Positions 42,428 through 51,924 of a stretch of 64,000 bases of DNA are shown piece by piece. The stretch is from Nonomuraea gerenzanensis. GTDB lineage: Bacteria > Actinomycetota > Actinomycetes > Streptosporangiales > Streptosporangiaceae. The stretch covers positions 9,920,001-9,984,000 of the forward strand of contig NZ_CP084058.1 in assembly GCF_020215645.1 (NCBI RefSeq). Reading direction: 5' to 3'. A program made the position numbers and the translations under genes. How positions within the stretch are numbered: the first letter of the stretch is position 1; each line of letters starts with the position of its first letter. The notes under the pieces were generated by a model. The model worked only from the letters and a program-made list of their open reading frames with translations. It ran no database searches and was not told where the DNA came from.

Positions 42428-44086
42428 TCACCGGGCGAGGGGTCCGGCTGCTTTGACGTGCACCCGCACGGCGGGCTCGGAGAGATAGCTCAGCGGCACT
42501 TCGAGGAGGTCCACGATCTCGACCCCGGCGGGGTCCGCCCCCGCCGCCACGGCCCGCGCCCGCGCCTCCTCCTTGGCGCCGTCGATCGCCGCCGACCGGC
42601 TGTCTCCCGCTGGCAAGATCGTATCGACTCTGCCGCTCGCCAGGGCGATGGCGGCGCCCACGGCGTTGGCCACCTCGGCGTGCTCCGGCCTGATCACGCG
42701 GCTCACGCCCGGGATGCGATCGGGCAGCAGGAACGCCCCGCCCCCTACCGCCACCAGGGGACGGTCGGTCCTGCCGAGCGTCATGCGGTCCACGGCGTCG
42801 ATCACCATCTCGTCGGCGCGGGTAACCGCGCTTTCCAGAATGTCTGCCTTTTCTTCCGACATGTCACCCCGAAGGCGGTCGTGCCAGGTTTCGCCTCCCG
42901 AGGGAACCCTGCCCGCCGCGACGGCCGCGTCCGTCATCGTCGCCGTCGTCCCGCCGAACACCAGCGCCTCACGCCCGATCCGGTAGCCCACCGAGTCGGG
43001 GCCGAGCCCGTGCGGGCGCACGACGGTCCCGCCGCCGAGCGCGATGGCCAGGATGTCGGGCATGCGGAAGTTGGTCAGCACGCCGCCGATCTCGACCGCA
43101 GCCGCCGACTCCCGGGGGAACCCGCCGGCCAGCACGCCGAGGTCCGTGGACGTGCCGCCCACGTCCACCACGACCGCGTCGGCCACGCCCGACAGGTACG
43201 CGGCGCCGCGCAGCGAGTTCGCCGGGCCTGAGCCGATCGTGGAGACCGGCAGGCGGGCGGCGTGCTCCAGCGTCATGAGCGTGCCGTCGTTCTGCGCCAG
43301 GTAGGGCCGCGCCCCCAGGCCCCGCTCCGCCAGCGCGGTGACCAGGGCGTCGACGACGTGGGCGGCGACGCCGTAGAGGGCGGCGTTGAGCACCGTGGCG
43401 TTCTCGCGCTCCAGCAGGCCCAGGGAGCCGATCTCGCTGCTCACCGAGACGGGCAGGCCGTACTCGGCCCTGACCAGCTCCTCGACGCGGCGCTCGTGGC
43501 CGTCGTCGGCGGGGCTGAACACGCTGGTCACGGCCACGGCGTCGGCGCGCACGCCGTCGAGGAAGCGGCGGATCGCGTCCAGGTCGAGCGGGCTGATCTC
43601 GCGGCCGTCCACGTAGTGGCCACCCGGCACGATCGCCTCGCCCGCCGAGACGGCCTTGCGCAGGTCGTCCGGCCAGTCGCAGAGCGGGGGGACGGCGGTG
43701 GTGGCGGGGGCGCCCAGCCGGATCACGGCCACCCGGCCTAGGCCGCGGCGCTCCAGGATGGCGTTGGTGGCGTGGGTGGTGCCCAGCATGACGCGCGTGA
43801 CGCTCTCACGGCCGCCGCGCCCGCCCTCGCGCCTACCGTCGCCGCGCCCACCGTCGCCGCGCCCGCCGCCGTCGCGCCCACCCTCACGCCCACCGGCGGG
43901 GCTGTCTCGGCGCGCGTCGTCGTCGTCCAGCTCGGCGAGCACCGCGTCCAGGGCCGCGCGCAGGCCGTCGGTCACGTCCGGGCTGGTCGGCCGCTTGGCC
44001 TTGGCGATCACCCGGCCGTCGGCGTCGAGCACGACCGCGTCGGTGTTCGTCCCGCCGACGTCGATCCCGATCTTGAGGTCAGCCAT
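42428..44086 (-). CDS. Hydantoinase/oxoprolinase-type protein (HyuA-like) with Gly/Arg insert
   Basis: 552 residues. ASKHA-type nucleotide-binding motifs: GIDVGGTNTDAVVLDADGRV, GTTHATNAILER, VVVDVGGTSTDLGVLAGGFP. Family members open cyclic amides such as hydantoins or 5-oxoproline using ATP. Residues about 66-95 are a low-complexity Gly/Arg/Glu/Asp stretch ([20 protein letters not shown]) in the place of a normal short loop, which looks like a repeat expansion. Overlaps the DUF917 gene by 8 nt. Only this single hyuA-like subunit is present; no HyuB-like partner. Confidence 0.88.
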   Translation of the reverse strand: MADLKIGIDVGGTNTDAVVLDADGRVIAKAKRPTSPDVTDGLRAALDAVLAELDDDDARRDSPAGGREGGRDGGGRGDGGRGDGRREGGRGGRESVTRVMLGTTHATNAILERRGLGRVAVIRLGAPATTAVPPLCDWPDDLRKAVSAGEAIVPGGHYVDGREISPLDLDAIRRFLDGVRADAVAVTSVFSPADDGHERRVEELVRAEYGLPVSVSSEIGSLGLLERENATVLNAALYGVAAHVVDALVTALAERGLGARPYLAQNDGTLMTLEHAARLPVSTIGSGPANSLRGAAYLSGVADAVVVDVGGTSTDLGVLAGGFPRESAAAVEIGGVLTNFRMPDILAIALGGGTVVRPHGLGPDSVGYRIGREALVFGGTTATMTDAAVAAGRVPSGGETWHDRLRGDMSEEKADILESAVTRADEMVIDAVDRMTLGRTDRPLVAVGGGAFLLPDRIPGVSRVIRPEHAEVANAVGAAIALASGRVDTILPAGDSRSAAIDGAKEEARARAVAAGADPAGVEIVDLLEVPLSYLSEPAVRVHVKAAGPLAR

Positions 44087-45146
44087 GCGTCAGCTCCTCG
44101 ACGGGCACGTAGTCCAGGTCGTAGCCGAAGGCCCGCGGCCCGGCGGTCTCCAGGCCCTTGGGCGTGCGCCACAGCGGGTCGCAGGGCCAGGCGAGGACGG
44201 TGACGCGCTGCCCGTACCGCAGGCCCTCGGTCTGGACGGCGGCGGCGGTCTCGGTGTCCACGACGGTGATGAGGTCGGGCACCATGGCGCGCATCCGGCC
44301 GTCCTCGACCGCGACCAGGTTCTCGTTCTGCAGCTCCAGGGTCAGGCTGCGGCCACGGTCGTCACCGGTGCCCTCGATCGTGGCGGTGCCGCGGACGAAA
44401 CCGCCCGTGGTGCGCCGCTCCACGTCGGTCAGCTTGCCGGTGATGAGCCTGGCGGCGCCGAGGGAGTCGCGCAGCGCGCCGAGCGGGTCGGCGGCGCCCT
44501 CCGTGGCCCGGCCCACCTCCAGGGCACGGGTGACCGTACCCTCGATGACCGCGCCCCTGGCCCGGTCGGCGGTCAGCAGGTAGTCGGACATCAGCGCGTG
44601 CGAGCCCGCCGCCACGCAGACGGCCCGCGCGATGCGCTCGGACCAGAGCCCGTCCACCGGGCGGATGGTCACCACGTTGCCCGCGACGTCCGACATGATC
44701 ACCAGGTCGGCCGGGATCCCCGCCACGTACATCGAGACCATCTGCACCTCGGGGAAGGCCCGGCCCATGCCGTCGGCGTCGAGCAGCGGCACGCCGAGCT
44801 GGGCGGCCCAGGCGACGGGCGCGACGCCGTTGGCGCCGCCGATCTCCGAGGACATGATCGCGCTCGGCGGCCGGCCGAAGAGCCGCTCGGCCTCCTCGGC
44901 GATGCGCTTCGGCTCGTCCTCGCCGTGGATCATCTCGTGGCTGACGGTCGGCGCGCCGATGCCGGACAGCGGCAGGATGAGCGCGTCGCCGGGCAGGTCG
45001 TCCAGTTGCAGAAGAGGGACGGGGCCGTACGCGCGGATGGCTCGGATCGCGGCCAGCGAGCCCGTCCGCACATCTCCCCCGCCGCCGGTGCCCAGCACGG
45101 CGCAGCCGCGGGCGAGGGCCGGGATATCGTTCGCATCAATTCTCAT
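44079..45146 (-). CDS. DUF917-family protein
   Basis: 355 residues from ATG 45146 (MRIDANDIPALARGCAVLGT). Starts with GTGGGGDVRTG, followed by the conserved region EIGGANGVAPVAWAAQLGVP, LLDADGMGRAFPEVQMVSMY, typical of DUF917, which is often found beside hydantoinase genes. Biochemical role unknown. First gene of the operon that continues into hyuA-like and peptide-importer genes. Confidence 0.85.
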   Translation of the reverse strand: MRIDANDIPALARGCAVLGTGGGGDVRTGSLAAIRAIRAYGPVPLLQLDDLPGDALILPLSGIGAPTVSHEMIHGEDEPKRIAEEAERLFGRPPSAIMSSEIGGANGVAPVAWAAQLGVPLLDADGMGRAFPEVQMVSMYVAGIPADLVIMSDVAGNVVTIRPVDGLWSERIARAVCVAAGSHALMSDYLLTADRARGAVIEGTVTRALEVGRATEGAADPLGALRDSLGAARLITGKLTDVERRTTGGFVRGTATIEGTGDDRGRSLTLELQNENLVAVEDGRMRAMVPDLITVVDTETAAAVQTEGLRYGQRVTVLAWPCDPLWRTPKGLETAGPRAFGYDLDYVPVEELTHG

Positions 45147-45235
45147 ATGCCGCCACAACCAAGCACATACCGCCTCATGACGCCAGTCTCACAGCCCCGC
45201 GCCGCGCTCTACCCTGGAACCGGAAGGGGGCGCGC

Positions 45236-45670
45236 ATGCGGTTTTCTGTGGCCGCCGACAGCAAGGACGGCGTGGCCGAGCGGGTCGTGTCCGAGCTGCG
45301 CAGGCGGGGTCACGAGGTGGTGACGCACGGCGCGCTCGCCGACAGCGAGCGCGACGACTGGGCGTGGGCCTGCGAGCTGGCCGCCAGAGACGTCAGCGAG
45401 GGCCGCGCCGACCAGGGCGTGGTCTGCTGCTGGACCGGCACGGGCGCCTCGATCGCCGCGAACAAGGTGCCCGGCGTGCGCGCGGCCCTGTGCGTGGACG
45501 CCTACACCGCCGACGGCGCCCGCAAGTGGAACGACGCCAACGTGCTGGCCCTCAGCCTGCGGCTCACCTCGGAGGTGGTGCTGGAGGAGATCCTGGACGC
45601 CTGGCTGGAGGGGCGCCGGAGCACCGATCCGGCCGACGTCGCGAACGTCGCCCATCTCGACGCCATCTGA
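45236..45670 (+). CDS. RpiB/LacA/LacB-family sugar-phosphate isomerase
   Basis: 144 residues. Family signature WTGTGASIAANKVPGVRAAL (Gly-rich phosphate loop, here GVVCCWTGTG) and NDANVLALSLRLTS. The usual N-terminal DHAG motif is replaced by MRFSVAADSKDGVAER, so the substrate may differ from ribose-5-phosphate. Divergent from the DUF917 gene by about 90 bp. Its last bases are repeated in tandem downstream. Confidence 0.82.
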   Translation: MRFSVAADSKDGVAERVVSELRRRGHEVVTHGALADSERDDWAWACELAARDVSEGRADQGVVCCWTGTGASIAANKVPGVRAALCVDAYTADGARKWNDANVLALSLRLTSEVVLEEILDAWLEGRRSTDPADVANVAHLDAI

Positions 45671-45769
45671 CCGGCTCTCGACGCCATCTGACCGGCGCAG
45701 CGGGCGTTCCCGCTCGGTTCAGGAGCTGAGCGCCCGCTCGGCGCCGTCCGACCGGTTCAGGAGCTGAGC
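45655..45769. repeat. Duplicated 3' gene tails in a convergent gap
   Basis: A 21-bp unit starting TCTCGACGCCATCTGACC (45655-45675) is repeated exactly at 45676-45696 and contains the isomerase stop codon. CGGTTCAGGAGCTGAGC occurs at 45715-45731 and 45753-45769, the latter forming the end of the TetR gene. Each convergent gene thus has a copy of its own tail beside it. Confidence 0.8.
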
Positions 45770-46317
45770 ACGCGGGCGAGCGCCTGCTCGACGGCCCTCT
45801 TGACGGTGGCGGGGTCGTCGAGGTCGAAGCCGACCACGAGCCCGTCCCTGAGCAGCATGAGCACGTCGGCGGTGCGCTCGGGATCCGGATGCCCGTCGGC
45901 GGCCAGCAGGTCGCGGTAGAGCTCACGGTTCCAGCGCCGGTGCGCGGCGATGGCCGCACGCACGGGATGCCCGGGATCGGGGTATTCGGCCGCCGTGTTG
46001 ACGAACGGGCAGCCCCGGAAGGTGGGCCCGGCCCCGAACTCGCACATGAACGCGAAGATGGCGTGCAACCGCTGCCGGGGTGAGCCCTCGCGGACGCTGT
46101 CCGCCAGGCCGCGCTGCAGCGTCGACTGCTCGACGATGTAAGCCCTGACCAGGTCGTCCTTGCTCGGGAAGTGGTGGTAGAAGGTCGCCTTCGCGACCCC
46201 CGCCTCGGCGATGATGCGGTCGATGCCCACCGTGTGCACGCCCTCGCCGTAGAACAGGCGGGCGGCGGTCTGGAGCACGCGGGTGCGTGCCGGGCTCTGC
46301 CGCGTTTCTGTGCTCAC
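45757..46317 (-). CDS. TetR-family regulator of the Ohr-like gene
   Basis: 186 residues. N-terminal HTH: RVLQTAARLFYGEGVHTVGI, IAEAGVAKATFYHHFPSKDD, LVRAY. C-terminal ligand domain includes a Cys (TFRGCPFVNTAAEY) as in the AcrR/TetR subgroup with RGCxxxN motif. Divergent from the peroxidase-type gene with two operator palindromes between; regulation is likely by direct repression of both. Confidence 0.9.
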   Translation of the reverse strand: MSTETRQSPARTRVLQTAARLFYGEGVHTVGIDRIIAEAGVAKATFYHHFPSKDDLVRAYIVEQSTLQRGLADSVREGSPRQRLHAIFAFMCEFGAGPTFRGCPFVNTAAEYPDPGHPVRAAIAAHRRWNRELYRDLLAADGHPDPERTADVLMLLRDGLVVGFDLDDPATVKRAVEQALARVLSS

Positions 46318-46331
46318 CTGTTGACGGTACC

Positions 46332-46375
46332 AGACAGACCTGTCTAGTCTTGCTTCTAGACAGACAGGTCTGTCT
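46332..46375. promoter_or_regulatory. Two TetR operator palindromes
   Basis: AGACAGACCTGTCT (46332-46345) and its reverse complement AGACAGGTCTGTCT (46362-46375). Each has 6-bp perfect arms AGACAG/CTGTCT; centres are 30 bp apart (about three helical turns) between the divergent starts. Confidence 0.85.
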
Positions 46376-46397
46376 ACCTAGGGAGAGGTCACGGATC

Positions 46398-46808
46398 ATG
46401 AGCATCTACACCGCCATCGCCACCTCAGCCGGCCGCGACGCCCGCGCGGTCTCCTCCGACGGCAGGCTCGACGTCAAGCTCGCCCTGCAGAAGGAGCTGG
46501 GCGGCGACGGCGAGGGCACCAACCCCGAGCAGCTGTTCGCCGCCGGCTACGCGGCCTGCTTCGCCTCGGCGCTGCGCCTGGTGGCGGGCAGCAAGCAGCT
46601 CGACGTCGAGGACGCCGCCGTCACGGCCGAGGTCGGCCTGTCCCCCAACGGCAAGGGCGGCTTCCAGCTCGACGCCACGCTCCGGGTGGAGCTGCCCGAC
46701 GGCATCGCGCCGGACGTCGCGCAGGAGCTGATCGAGGCCACTCACCAGGTGTGCCCGTACTCCAACGCCACCCGTGGCAACATCCCCGTCAAGCTCGTCG
46801 TCGAATAG
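46398..46808 (+). CDS. Organic hydroperoxide resistance (Ohr/OsmC) protein
   Basis: 136 residues from ATG 46398. Two catalytic cysteines: GYAACFASALRLVA (Cys of the AACF motif) and HQVCPYSNATRGN. Reduces organic hydroperoxides. EGTNPEQLFAAGYAACF is the classic Ohr signature. Unlike the usual MarR-type OhrR, control here is by a divergent TetR repressor. Confidence 0.93.
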   Translation: MSIYTAIATSAGRDARAVSSDGRLDVKLALQKELGGDGEGTNPEQLFAAGYAACFASALRLVAGSKQLDVEDAAVTAEVGLSPNGKGGFQLDATLRVELPDGIAPDVAQELIEATHQVCPYSNATRGNIPVKLVVE

Positions 46809-46871
46809 GTCTTCAGAACCGTCACACCAGAGGCAGGGAAATCGTCGGTCCCGCCCTTTAGGGTGCTGGGC

Positions 46872-48038
46872 ATGACCGACGTGCTGCTCCGTGGCGGGCT
46901 CCCCTGGGGGCTCGGAGCGCCTGCCGACATCCTGGTCCGCGCCGGCCGCGTCGAGCGGGTCTCCACCGGCCCGATCGCGGCGCCCGGCGCGCAGGTCTTC
47001 GACGTGGCGGGGCAGCTCGTCCTGCCCGGTCTCGTCGAGGCCCACTGCCATCTCGACAAGACCCTCTACGGCGGCCCGTGGGTGCCCCACTCCGCCGACG
47101 ACACGCTCGCCGGCCGCATCGCCAACGATCTGGGCCGCCGCGCCGAGCTGGGCGTCCCGAGCGTGCCGCGGATCGCCGCCCTGCTGGAGCGGATGAGCAG
47201 GGCGGGCACCACGCACGTGCGCACCCACACCGACATCGACCCCGCGGCGGGCCTGCGCGGGGTCGAAGCCGTGCGCGAGGCCGCCGCGAGCTCCCCCGTG
47301 GACGTGCGCCAGGTCGCCTTCCCCCAGCACGGCGTGCTCACCAACCGCGGCACGGCCGAGCTGCTGGAGGAGGCGCTCAAGAGCGGCGTGGAGGCCGTGG
47401 GCGGCCTCGACCCCGCGGGCATCGACCGCGACCCGGTGCGCCACCTCGACATCGTCTTCGGCCTGGCCGCGCGCTATGGCACCCACCTCGACATCCACCT
47501 GCACGACGGGGGCTCGCTGGGCGGGTGGGAGCTGGAGCTGATCATCGAACGGACGAGGGTGCTCGGGCTCGGCGGCAGGGTGGCGGTCAGCCACGCGTAC
47601 GCGCTGGGCCAGCTCGACGACGCCCACCAGGACCGCCTCGCGGAAGCCCTGGCGGAGGCCGGCGTCGCGGTGATCACGGCCGCCGTCTACGACTTCCCCG
47701 TGCCGCCCGTCAAGAAGCTGCGGGCCGCCGGGGTCACGGTCGCGTGCGGGCACGACGGCATCCGCGACCTGTGGGGCCCGTACGGCAGCGGCGACATGCT
47801 GGAGCGGGCGATGCACGTCGCCTACCGCAGCACGTTCCGCAGAGACGACGACATCGAGCTGGCGCTGGAGGCGGCCACCGTCGGCGGCGCGCGGGCGCTG
47901 GGGCTCGACGACTACGGGCTCGCTCCGGGCGACCGGGCCGACCTCGTCGTGGTGCCGGCCGGGAGCCCGGCGGAGGCCGTGGTCGTTCACCCTGCGCGCA
48001 CTCTGGTCATGAAGGACGGCGTCGTCCTGCACAATTGA
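46872..48038 (+). CDS. Cytosine-deaminase-like amidohydrolase
   Basis: 388 residues from ATG 46872 (MTDVLLRGGLPWGLGAPADI). Metal-dependent amidohydrolase: VEAHCHLDKTLYG, THTDIDP, DIHLHDGG, VAVSHAYALG, ACGHDGIRDLWGPYG. The HCHLDKT motif is typical of CodA-like deaminases of pyrimidines or related heterocycles. Could act with the hydantoinase/DUF917 region in cyclic-amide catabolism, which is inference. Stop is 27 nt before tex. Confidence 0.87.
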   Translation: MTDVLLRGGLPWGLGAPADILVRAGRVERVSTGPIAAPGAQVFDVAGQLVLPGLVEAHCHLDKTLYGGPWVPHSADDTLAGRIANDLGRRAELGVPSVPRIAALLERMSRAGTTHVRTHTDIDPAAGLRGVEAVREAAASSPVDVRQVAFPQHGVLTNRGTAELLEEALKSGVEAVGGLDPAGIDRDPVRHLDIVFGLAARYGTHLDIHLHDGGSLGGWELELIIERTRVLGLGGRVAVSHAYALGQLDDAHQDRLAEALAEAGVAVITAAVYDFPVPPVKKLRAAGVTVACGHDGIRDLWGPYGSGDMLERAMHVAYRSTFRRDDDIELALEAATVGGARALGLDDYGLAPGDRADLVVVPAGSPAEAVVVHPARTLVMKDGVVLHN

Positions 48039-48065
48039 CCGGCGGGACCATCGAAAGGCAGGCAA

Positions 48066-50573
48066 GTGCTCTCTATTCACCAGCGGATCGCCGCAGAGCT
48101 CGGCGTACGCGACGGGCAGGTGCAGGCGGCCGTCGACCTGCTCGACGGCGGCGCGACCGTGCCGTTCATCGCGCGATACCGCAAAGAGGCCACCGGCGCG
48201 CTCGACGACGCACAACTGCGCACGCTGGAGGAGCGGCTGCGTTACCTGCGCGAGCTCGATGAGCGCAGGGCGGCGATCCTGGAGTCCATCGAGTCCCAGG
48301 GCAAGCTCGACGACGAGCTGCGCGAGCAGATCATGGCCGCCGAGACCAAGGCCAGGCTCGAGGACATCTACCTCCCCTACAAGCCCAAGCGGCGCACCAA
48401 GGCGCAGATCGCCCGCGAGCTGGGGCTGGAGCCGCTGGCCGACCAGCTCCTGGCCGACCCCACGCTCGACCCGGCGGCCACCGCCGAGTCCTTCGTCACC
48501 GAGGGCGTCGCCGACGCGGGCGCGGCCCTCGAAGGGGCCAGGGCCATCCTGATCGAGCGCTTCGCCGAGGACGCCGACCTCATCGGCGGGCTGCGGGAGC
48601 AGTTCTGGAGCCGCGGGCGGCTGGTGTCGAAGGTTCGCGAGGGCAAGGAGGAGGCGGGGGCGAAGTTCTCCGACTACTTCGAGTTCGGCGAGCCGTTCAC
48701 GAAGCTGCCCTCGCACCGCATCCTGGCCATGTTCAGGGGCGAGAAGGAGGAGGTCCTCTCCGTCACCCTGGAGCCCGACGACAGCCCCGACTACGAGCTG
48801 CGCATCGCCTCCCGGTTCGGCGTCTCCGACCAGGGCCGCCCCGCCGACAAGTGGCTGACCGAGACCGTGCGCTGGGCCTGGCGCACCCGCATCCTCGTGC
48901 ACCTGGGCATCGACCTGCGCATGCGCCTGTGGCAGGCGGCCGAAGACGAGGCGGTCCGGGTCTTCGCCACCAACCTGCGCGACCTGCTGCTCGCCGCGCC
49001 GGCCGGCGCGCGGCCGACGATGGGGCTCGACCCCGGCCTGCGTACGGGCGTCAAGGTCGCGGTCGTCGACGCCACCGGCAAGGTCGTCGAGACGGCCACC
49101 ATCTACCCGCACGAGCCCAAGCGGCAGTGGGATCAGTCGCTGGCGGTGCTGGGCGCGCTGGCGCAGCGGCACGGCGTCGAGCTGGTCGCCATCGGCAACG
49201 GCACGGCCTCCCGCGAGACCGACAAGCTGGCCGGCGAGCTGGTCAAGCACATGCCGGGGCTCACCAAGATCGTGGTCTCGGAGGCGGGCGCCTCGGTCTA
49301 CTCGGCCTCCCCGTACGCCTCGCAGGAGCTGCCCGAGCTCGACGTGTCGCTGCGCGGCGCGGTCTCCATCGCCCGCCGCCTGCAGGACCCGCTGGCCGAG
49401 CTGGTCAAGATCGACCCGAAGTCGATCGGCGTCGGCCAGTACCAGCACGACCTGGCCGAGTCCAAGCTCTCCCGCTCGCTCGACGCGGTCGTCGAAGACG
49501 CCGTCAACGCCGTCGGCGTGGACGTCAACACCGCCTCGGCGCCCCTGCTCACCCGCGTGTCCGGCATCGGCTCCACGCTGGCGGAGAGCATCGTGCGCCA
49601 CCGCGACGCCAACGGTCCCTTCCGCACCCGCGCCGCGCTCAAGAGCGTGCCGCGCCTCGGCCCCAAGGCGTTCGAGCAGTGCGCGGGCTTCCTGCGCATC
49701 CGCGGCGGCGACGACCCGCTCGACATGTCGAGTGTGCACCCCGAGTCCTACCCGGTGGTGCGCCGCATCCTGACCTCGGCCAAGACCGACCTCAAGTCGC
49801 TCATCGGCAACACGGCGGCGCTGCGCACCCTGCGTCCGGACGACTTCACCGACGACACCTTCGGCCTGCCCACGGTCACCGACATCCTGCGCGAGCTGGA
49901 GAAGCCGGGCCGCGACCCGCGTCCCGCCTTCAAGACCGCCACCTTCAAGGAGGGCGTGGAGAAGATCTCCGACCTCACGTCCGGCATGATCCTGGAGGGC
50001 GTGGTCACCAACGTCGCGGCGTTCGGCGCGTTCGTCGACATCGGCGTGCACCAGGACGGGCTGGTCCACGTGTCGGCCATGTCGCGCACCTACGTCAAGG
50101 ATCCTCGCGATGTGGTGAAGCCGGGTGACATCGTCCGGGTGAAGGTGCTCGACGTGGACATTCCGCGCAAGCGCATCTCGCTGACGTTGCGGCTGGAGGA
50201 CGAGACCGCCGCCGAGCAGGGCGGTGAAGGGCCTCGCCGGGGGGCCGGTCGCCAGGGCGGCGGGCGTGGTGACGGCCAGCAGGGGCGTGGTCAGGGCGGG
50301 CGCGCTGACGGTGCTCGTGACGGTGCTCGTGATGGTGGCCGTGAAGGTGCTCGTGACGGTGGTCGCGGTAACGGTGGCCGTGGTGACGGCGGTCGCGGTA
50401 ACGGCGGTCGTGGTGACGGCGGGCGCGGCAAGGGCGATGGGCAGCGTGGTGGCGACGGTCAGCGCGGGCGCGGTGACGGGCGCGGCGGTCAGCGCCGTCA
50501 GGAGCGGCCCGCTCCCAGCGGCGCCATGGCCGAGGCTCTCCGTAAGGCGGGCCTGACCGGCGACAACCGTTGA
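48066..50573 (+). CDS. tex: Tex-family RNA-binding protein with Gly/Arg-rich tail
   Basis: 835 residues from GTG 48066. Tex features: N-terminal HTH-like domain with [20 protein letters not shown], YqgF-like nuclease fold ([20 protein letters not shown]), HhH domain ([20 protein letters not shown]) and S1 domain at about 638-708 ([29 protein letters not shown]). The last about 110 residues are an RGG/RGD-rich tail ([20 protein letters not shown]), which may bind RNA. Transcription accessory protein. A 1401-codon opposite frame over this gene is an artefact of GC-rich codons. Confidence 0.94.
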   Translation: MLSIHQRIAAELGVRDGQVQAAVDLLDGGATVPFIARYRKEATGALDDAQLRTLEERLRYLRELDERRAAILESIESQGKLDDELREQIMAAETKARLEDIYLPYKPKRRTKAQIARELGLEPLADQLLADPTLDPAATAESFVTEGVADAGAALEGARAILIERFAEDADLIGGLREQFWSRGRLVSKVREGKEEAGAKFSDYFEFGEPFTKLPSHRILAMFRGEKEEVLSVTLEPDDSPDYELRIASRFGVSDQGRPADKWLTETVRWAWRTRILVHLGIDLRMRLWQAAEDEAVRVFATNLRDLLLAAPAGARPTMGLDPGLRTGVKVAVVDATGKVVETATIYPHEPKRQWDQSLAVLGALAQRHGVELVAIGNGTASRETDKLAGELVKHMPGLTKIVVSEAGASVYSASPYASQELPELDVSLRGAVSIARRLQDPLAELVKIDPKSIGVGQYQHDLAESKLSRSLDAVVEDAVNAVGVDVNTASAPLLTRVSGIGSTLAESIVRHRDANGPFRTRAALKSVPRLGPKAFEQCAGFLRIRGGDDPLDMSSVHPESYPVVRRILTSAKTDLKSLIGNTAALRTLRPDDFTDDTFGLPTVTDILRELEKPGRDPRPAFKTATFKEGVEKISDLTSGMILEGVVTNVAAFGAFVDIGVHQDGLVHVSAMSRTYVKDPRDVVKPGDIVRVKVLDVDIPRKRISLTLRLEDETAAEQGGEGPRRGAGRQGGGRGDGQQGRGQGGRADGARDGARDGGREGARDGGRGNGGRGDGGRGNGGRGDGGRGKGDGQRGGDGQRGRGDGRGGQRRQERPAPSGAMAEALRKAGLTGDNR

Positions 50574-50667
50574 CGATGGAGGTGGGAAGGCGTACTGTCC
50601 GGCCCTGCGACGGCCGGCAGTACGCCTCACCGAGGTGATATTCGCATGCGCGACGCGCCCGCGTCAT

Positions 50668-51437
50668 TCAAGCCTCGGTAGCCATCAGCTGGAGCAGCGT
50701 CCGGGCGTCCTCGTCGAACCCGTCCCCAGGTCTTGGAGCAACCGCGTGTAGGTCTCGACCACCACCCGCTCACCGTCGAAGACGGCGAACCCGTGCAGGG
50801 GGACGCGAGGTAGCTCCGCCGACCAGGGCACGACGCCGAGCCGGACGTTCGTCAGAGTGGAGATGTTGGCCAGTCGATCGAGCTGGGCTCGCATGACCTC
50901 GGCAGGCCCGAGCCTGGCCCGCAGGGCGGCCTCGGTGATCAGGAACTCGACCGGTGCCCGATCGCGTAGAGCAGCGTCTGACGCTCCGTCCGCGCGGCAA
51001 CCGCTCGAGTCGTCTCCTCCGCGGTCAGGAACATGCTGCGCGCGAAGACCTGCCGGGCGTATTCAGCGGTCTGGAGCAGGCCGGGCACCGCAGCCGGGTG
51101 AAAGGACCTGCGGATGGTGGTGGCCCGCTCGCGCTCGGCCAACAAGGTCTGCTTCGCCTCTCCCCTGCCGCCCGACCTGCGCCAGGTCGCGATGTCGGTG
51201 CTGATGCGCGCCAGCTCTTCAAGCAGATCTTCCCGAACGTCGGCCTCCAGGCCGATCGCCTCCGCGAGCCGAGTCACCATCTCGACCGAGGGCAACATCT
51301 CGCCGGTCTCGTTCTTGCTGATGGTGGGCTGTGTGACTCCGGCGATCTCCGCCAGCCGCTTGCCGCTTATGCCTGCGGCCTGGCGAGTTTCGCGCATACG
51401 CTCGCCGAACTGGCGGAGCTGCGGGACCGGTAGTCAT
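50668..51437 (-). pseudogene. Decayed XRE regulator with DUF5753-like domain (three frameshifts)
   Basis: Homologous pieces lie in three frames. ATG 51437 (MTTGP, overlapping the upstream stop as ATGA) must shift to reach LRQFGERMRETRQAAGISGK and the XRE HTH (AEIAGVTQPTISKNETGEML). At about 50960 a missing base ends the frame at GHRSSS, while the next frame continues as VEFLITEAALRARLG and RLANISTLTNVRLGVVPWSA. Near 50710 a third shift is needed for GFDEDARTLLQLMATEA to the TGA at 50668. Either a pseudogene or assembly errors. Confidence 0.8.
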
Positions 51438-51547
51438 TCATCGCGCCATGATGCCAGCGGACGAGCCACCTGCCAGACGAGGTCACGCGCGAGGACATAT
51501 GCCTGCGCATTCCCCTCGTACAACTCGCCCTCCTCGCTGTAAGGCAT
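51434..51547 (-). CDS. Small ORF coupled to the decayed XRE gene
   Basis: 37 residues, MPYSEEGELYEGNAQAYVLA then RDLVWQVARPLASWRDE. Its TGA overlaps the XRE start ATG as ATGA, suggesting a genuine coupled gene. No ribosome site ahead of its ATG, and the opposite strand also carries an ORF starting here. Function unknown. Confidence 0.4.
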   Translation of the reverse strand: MPYSEEGELYEGNAQAYVLARDLVWQVARPLASWRDE

Positions 51548-51924
51548 GAGCACGATCAGAGCCGCTGACGGCCTCATCGTCGAGCGAACTGCTCTCATGC
51601 GACTGAGCGAGGCCGATCGTCTATGGGCGGACATCTTCTCCGGGACCGCCCGACGGATCCGGACCGGCGGGGGTAAGGCCGGTCGCCTGACGGGGGCCGG
51701 CAGAAACCGAGCCGTCCGACGCAACATGACGGTACGCACGTGGTGCGTGCAGCAGCCCGTCCCGAGGTCTTGACGCCGGGATCGGCCCAGGTGACCGCAT
51801 CGGTTCACGCCACCGCCCAGACCAACCGTGTGCCGTCCTCGATCACCGAAGCCCGAGGGACTTAGGACTTCGGCTGAGCGCGTAGCCGAGCCTCAGGATG
51901 GTGGTGTGGCGATACGGTCTAGAG
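51548..51924. other. Intergenic region with no supported gene
   Basis: 377 bp. A 75-codon rightward frame (51546-51773) starts MSTIRAADGLIVERTALMRL and ends in Arg-rich noise; only the first half looks protein-like and it has no ribosome site. Nothing else recognised. Confidence 0.4.

Noticed and set aside
46425..50630. 1401-codon leftward frame opposite tex and the amidohydrolase
   Set aside because: Mirror frame of GC-rich codons; Tex and the amidohydrolase have clear domain motifs on the other strand.
51546..51773. 75-codon rightward ORF
   Set aside because: Second half is low-quality Arg-rich sequence, no ribosome site, and it overlaps the start of the coupled leftward mini-gene.
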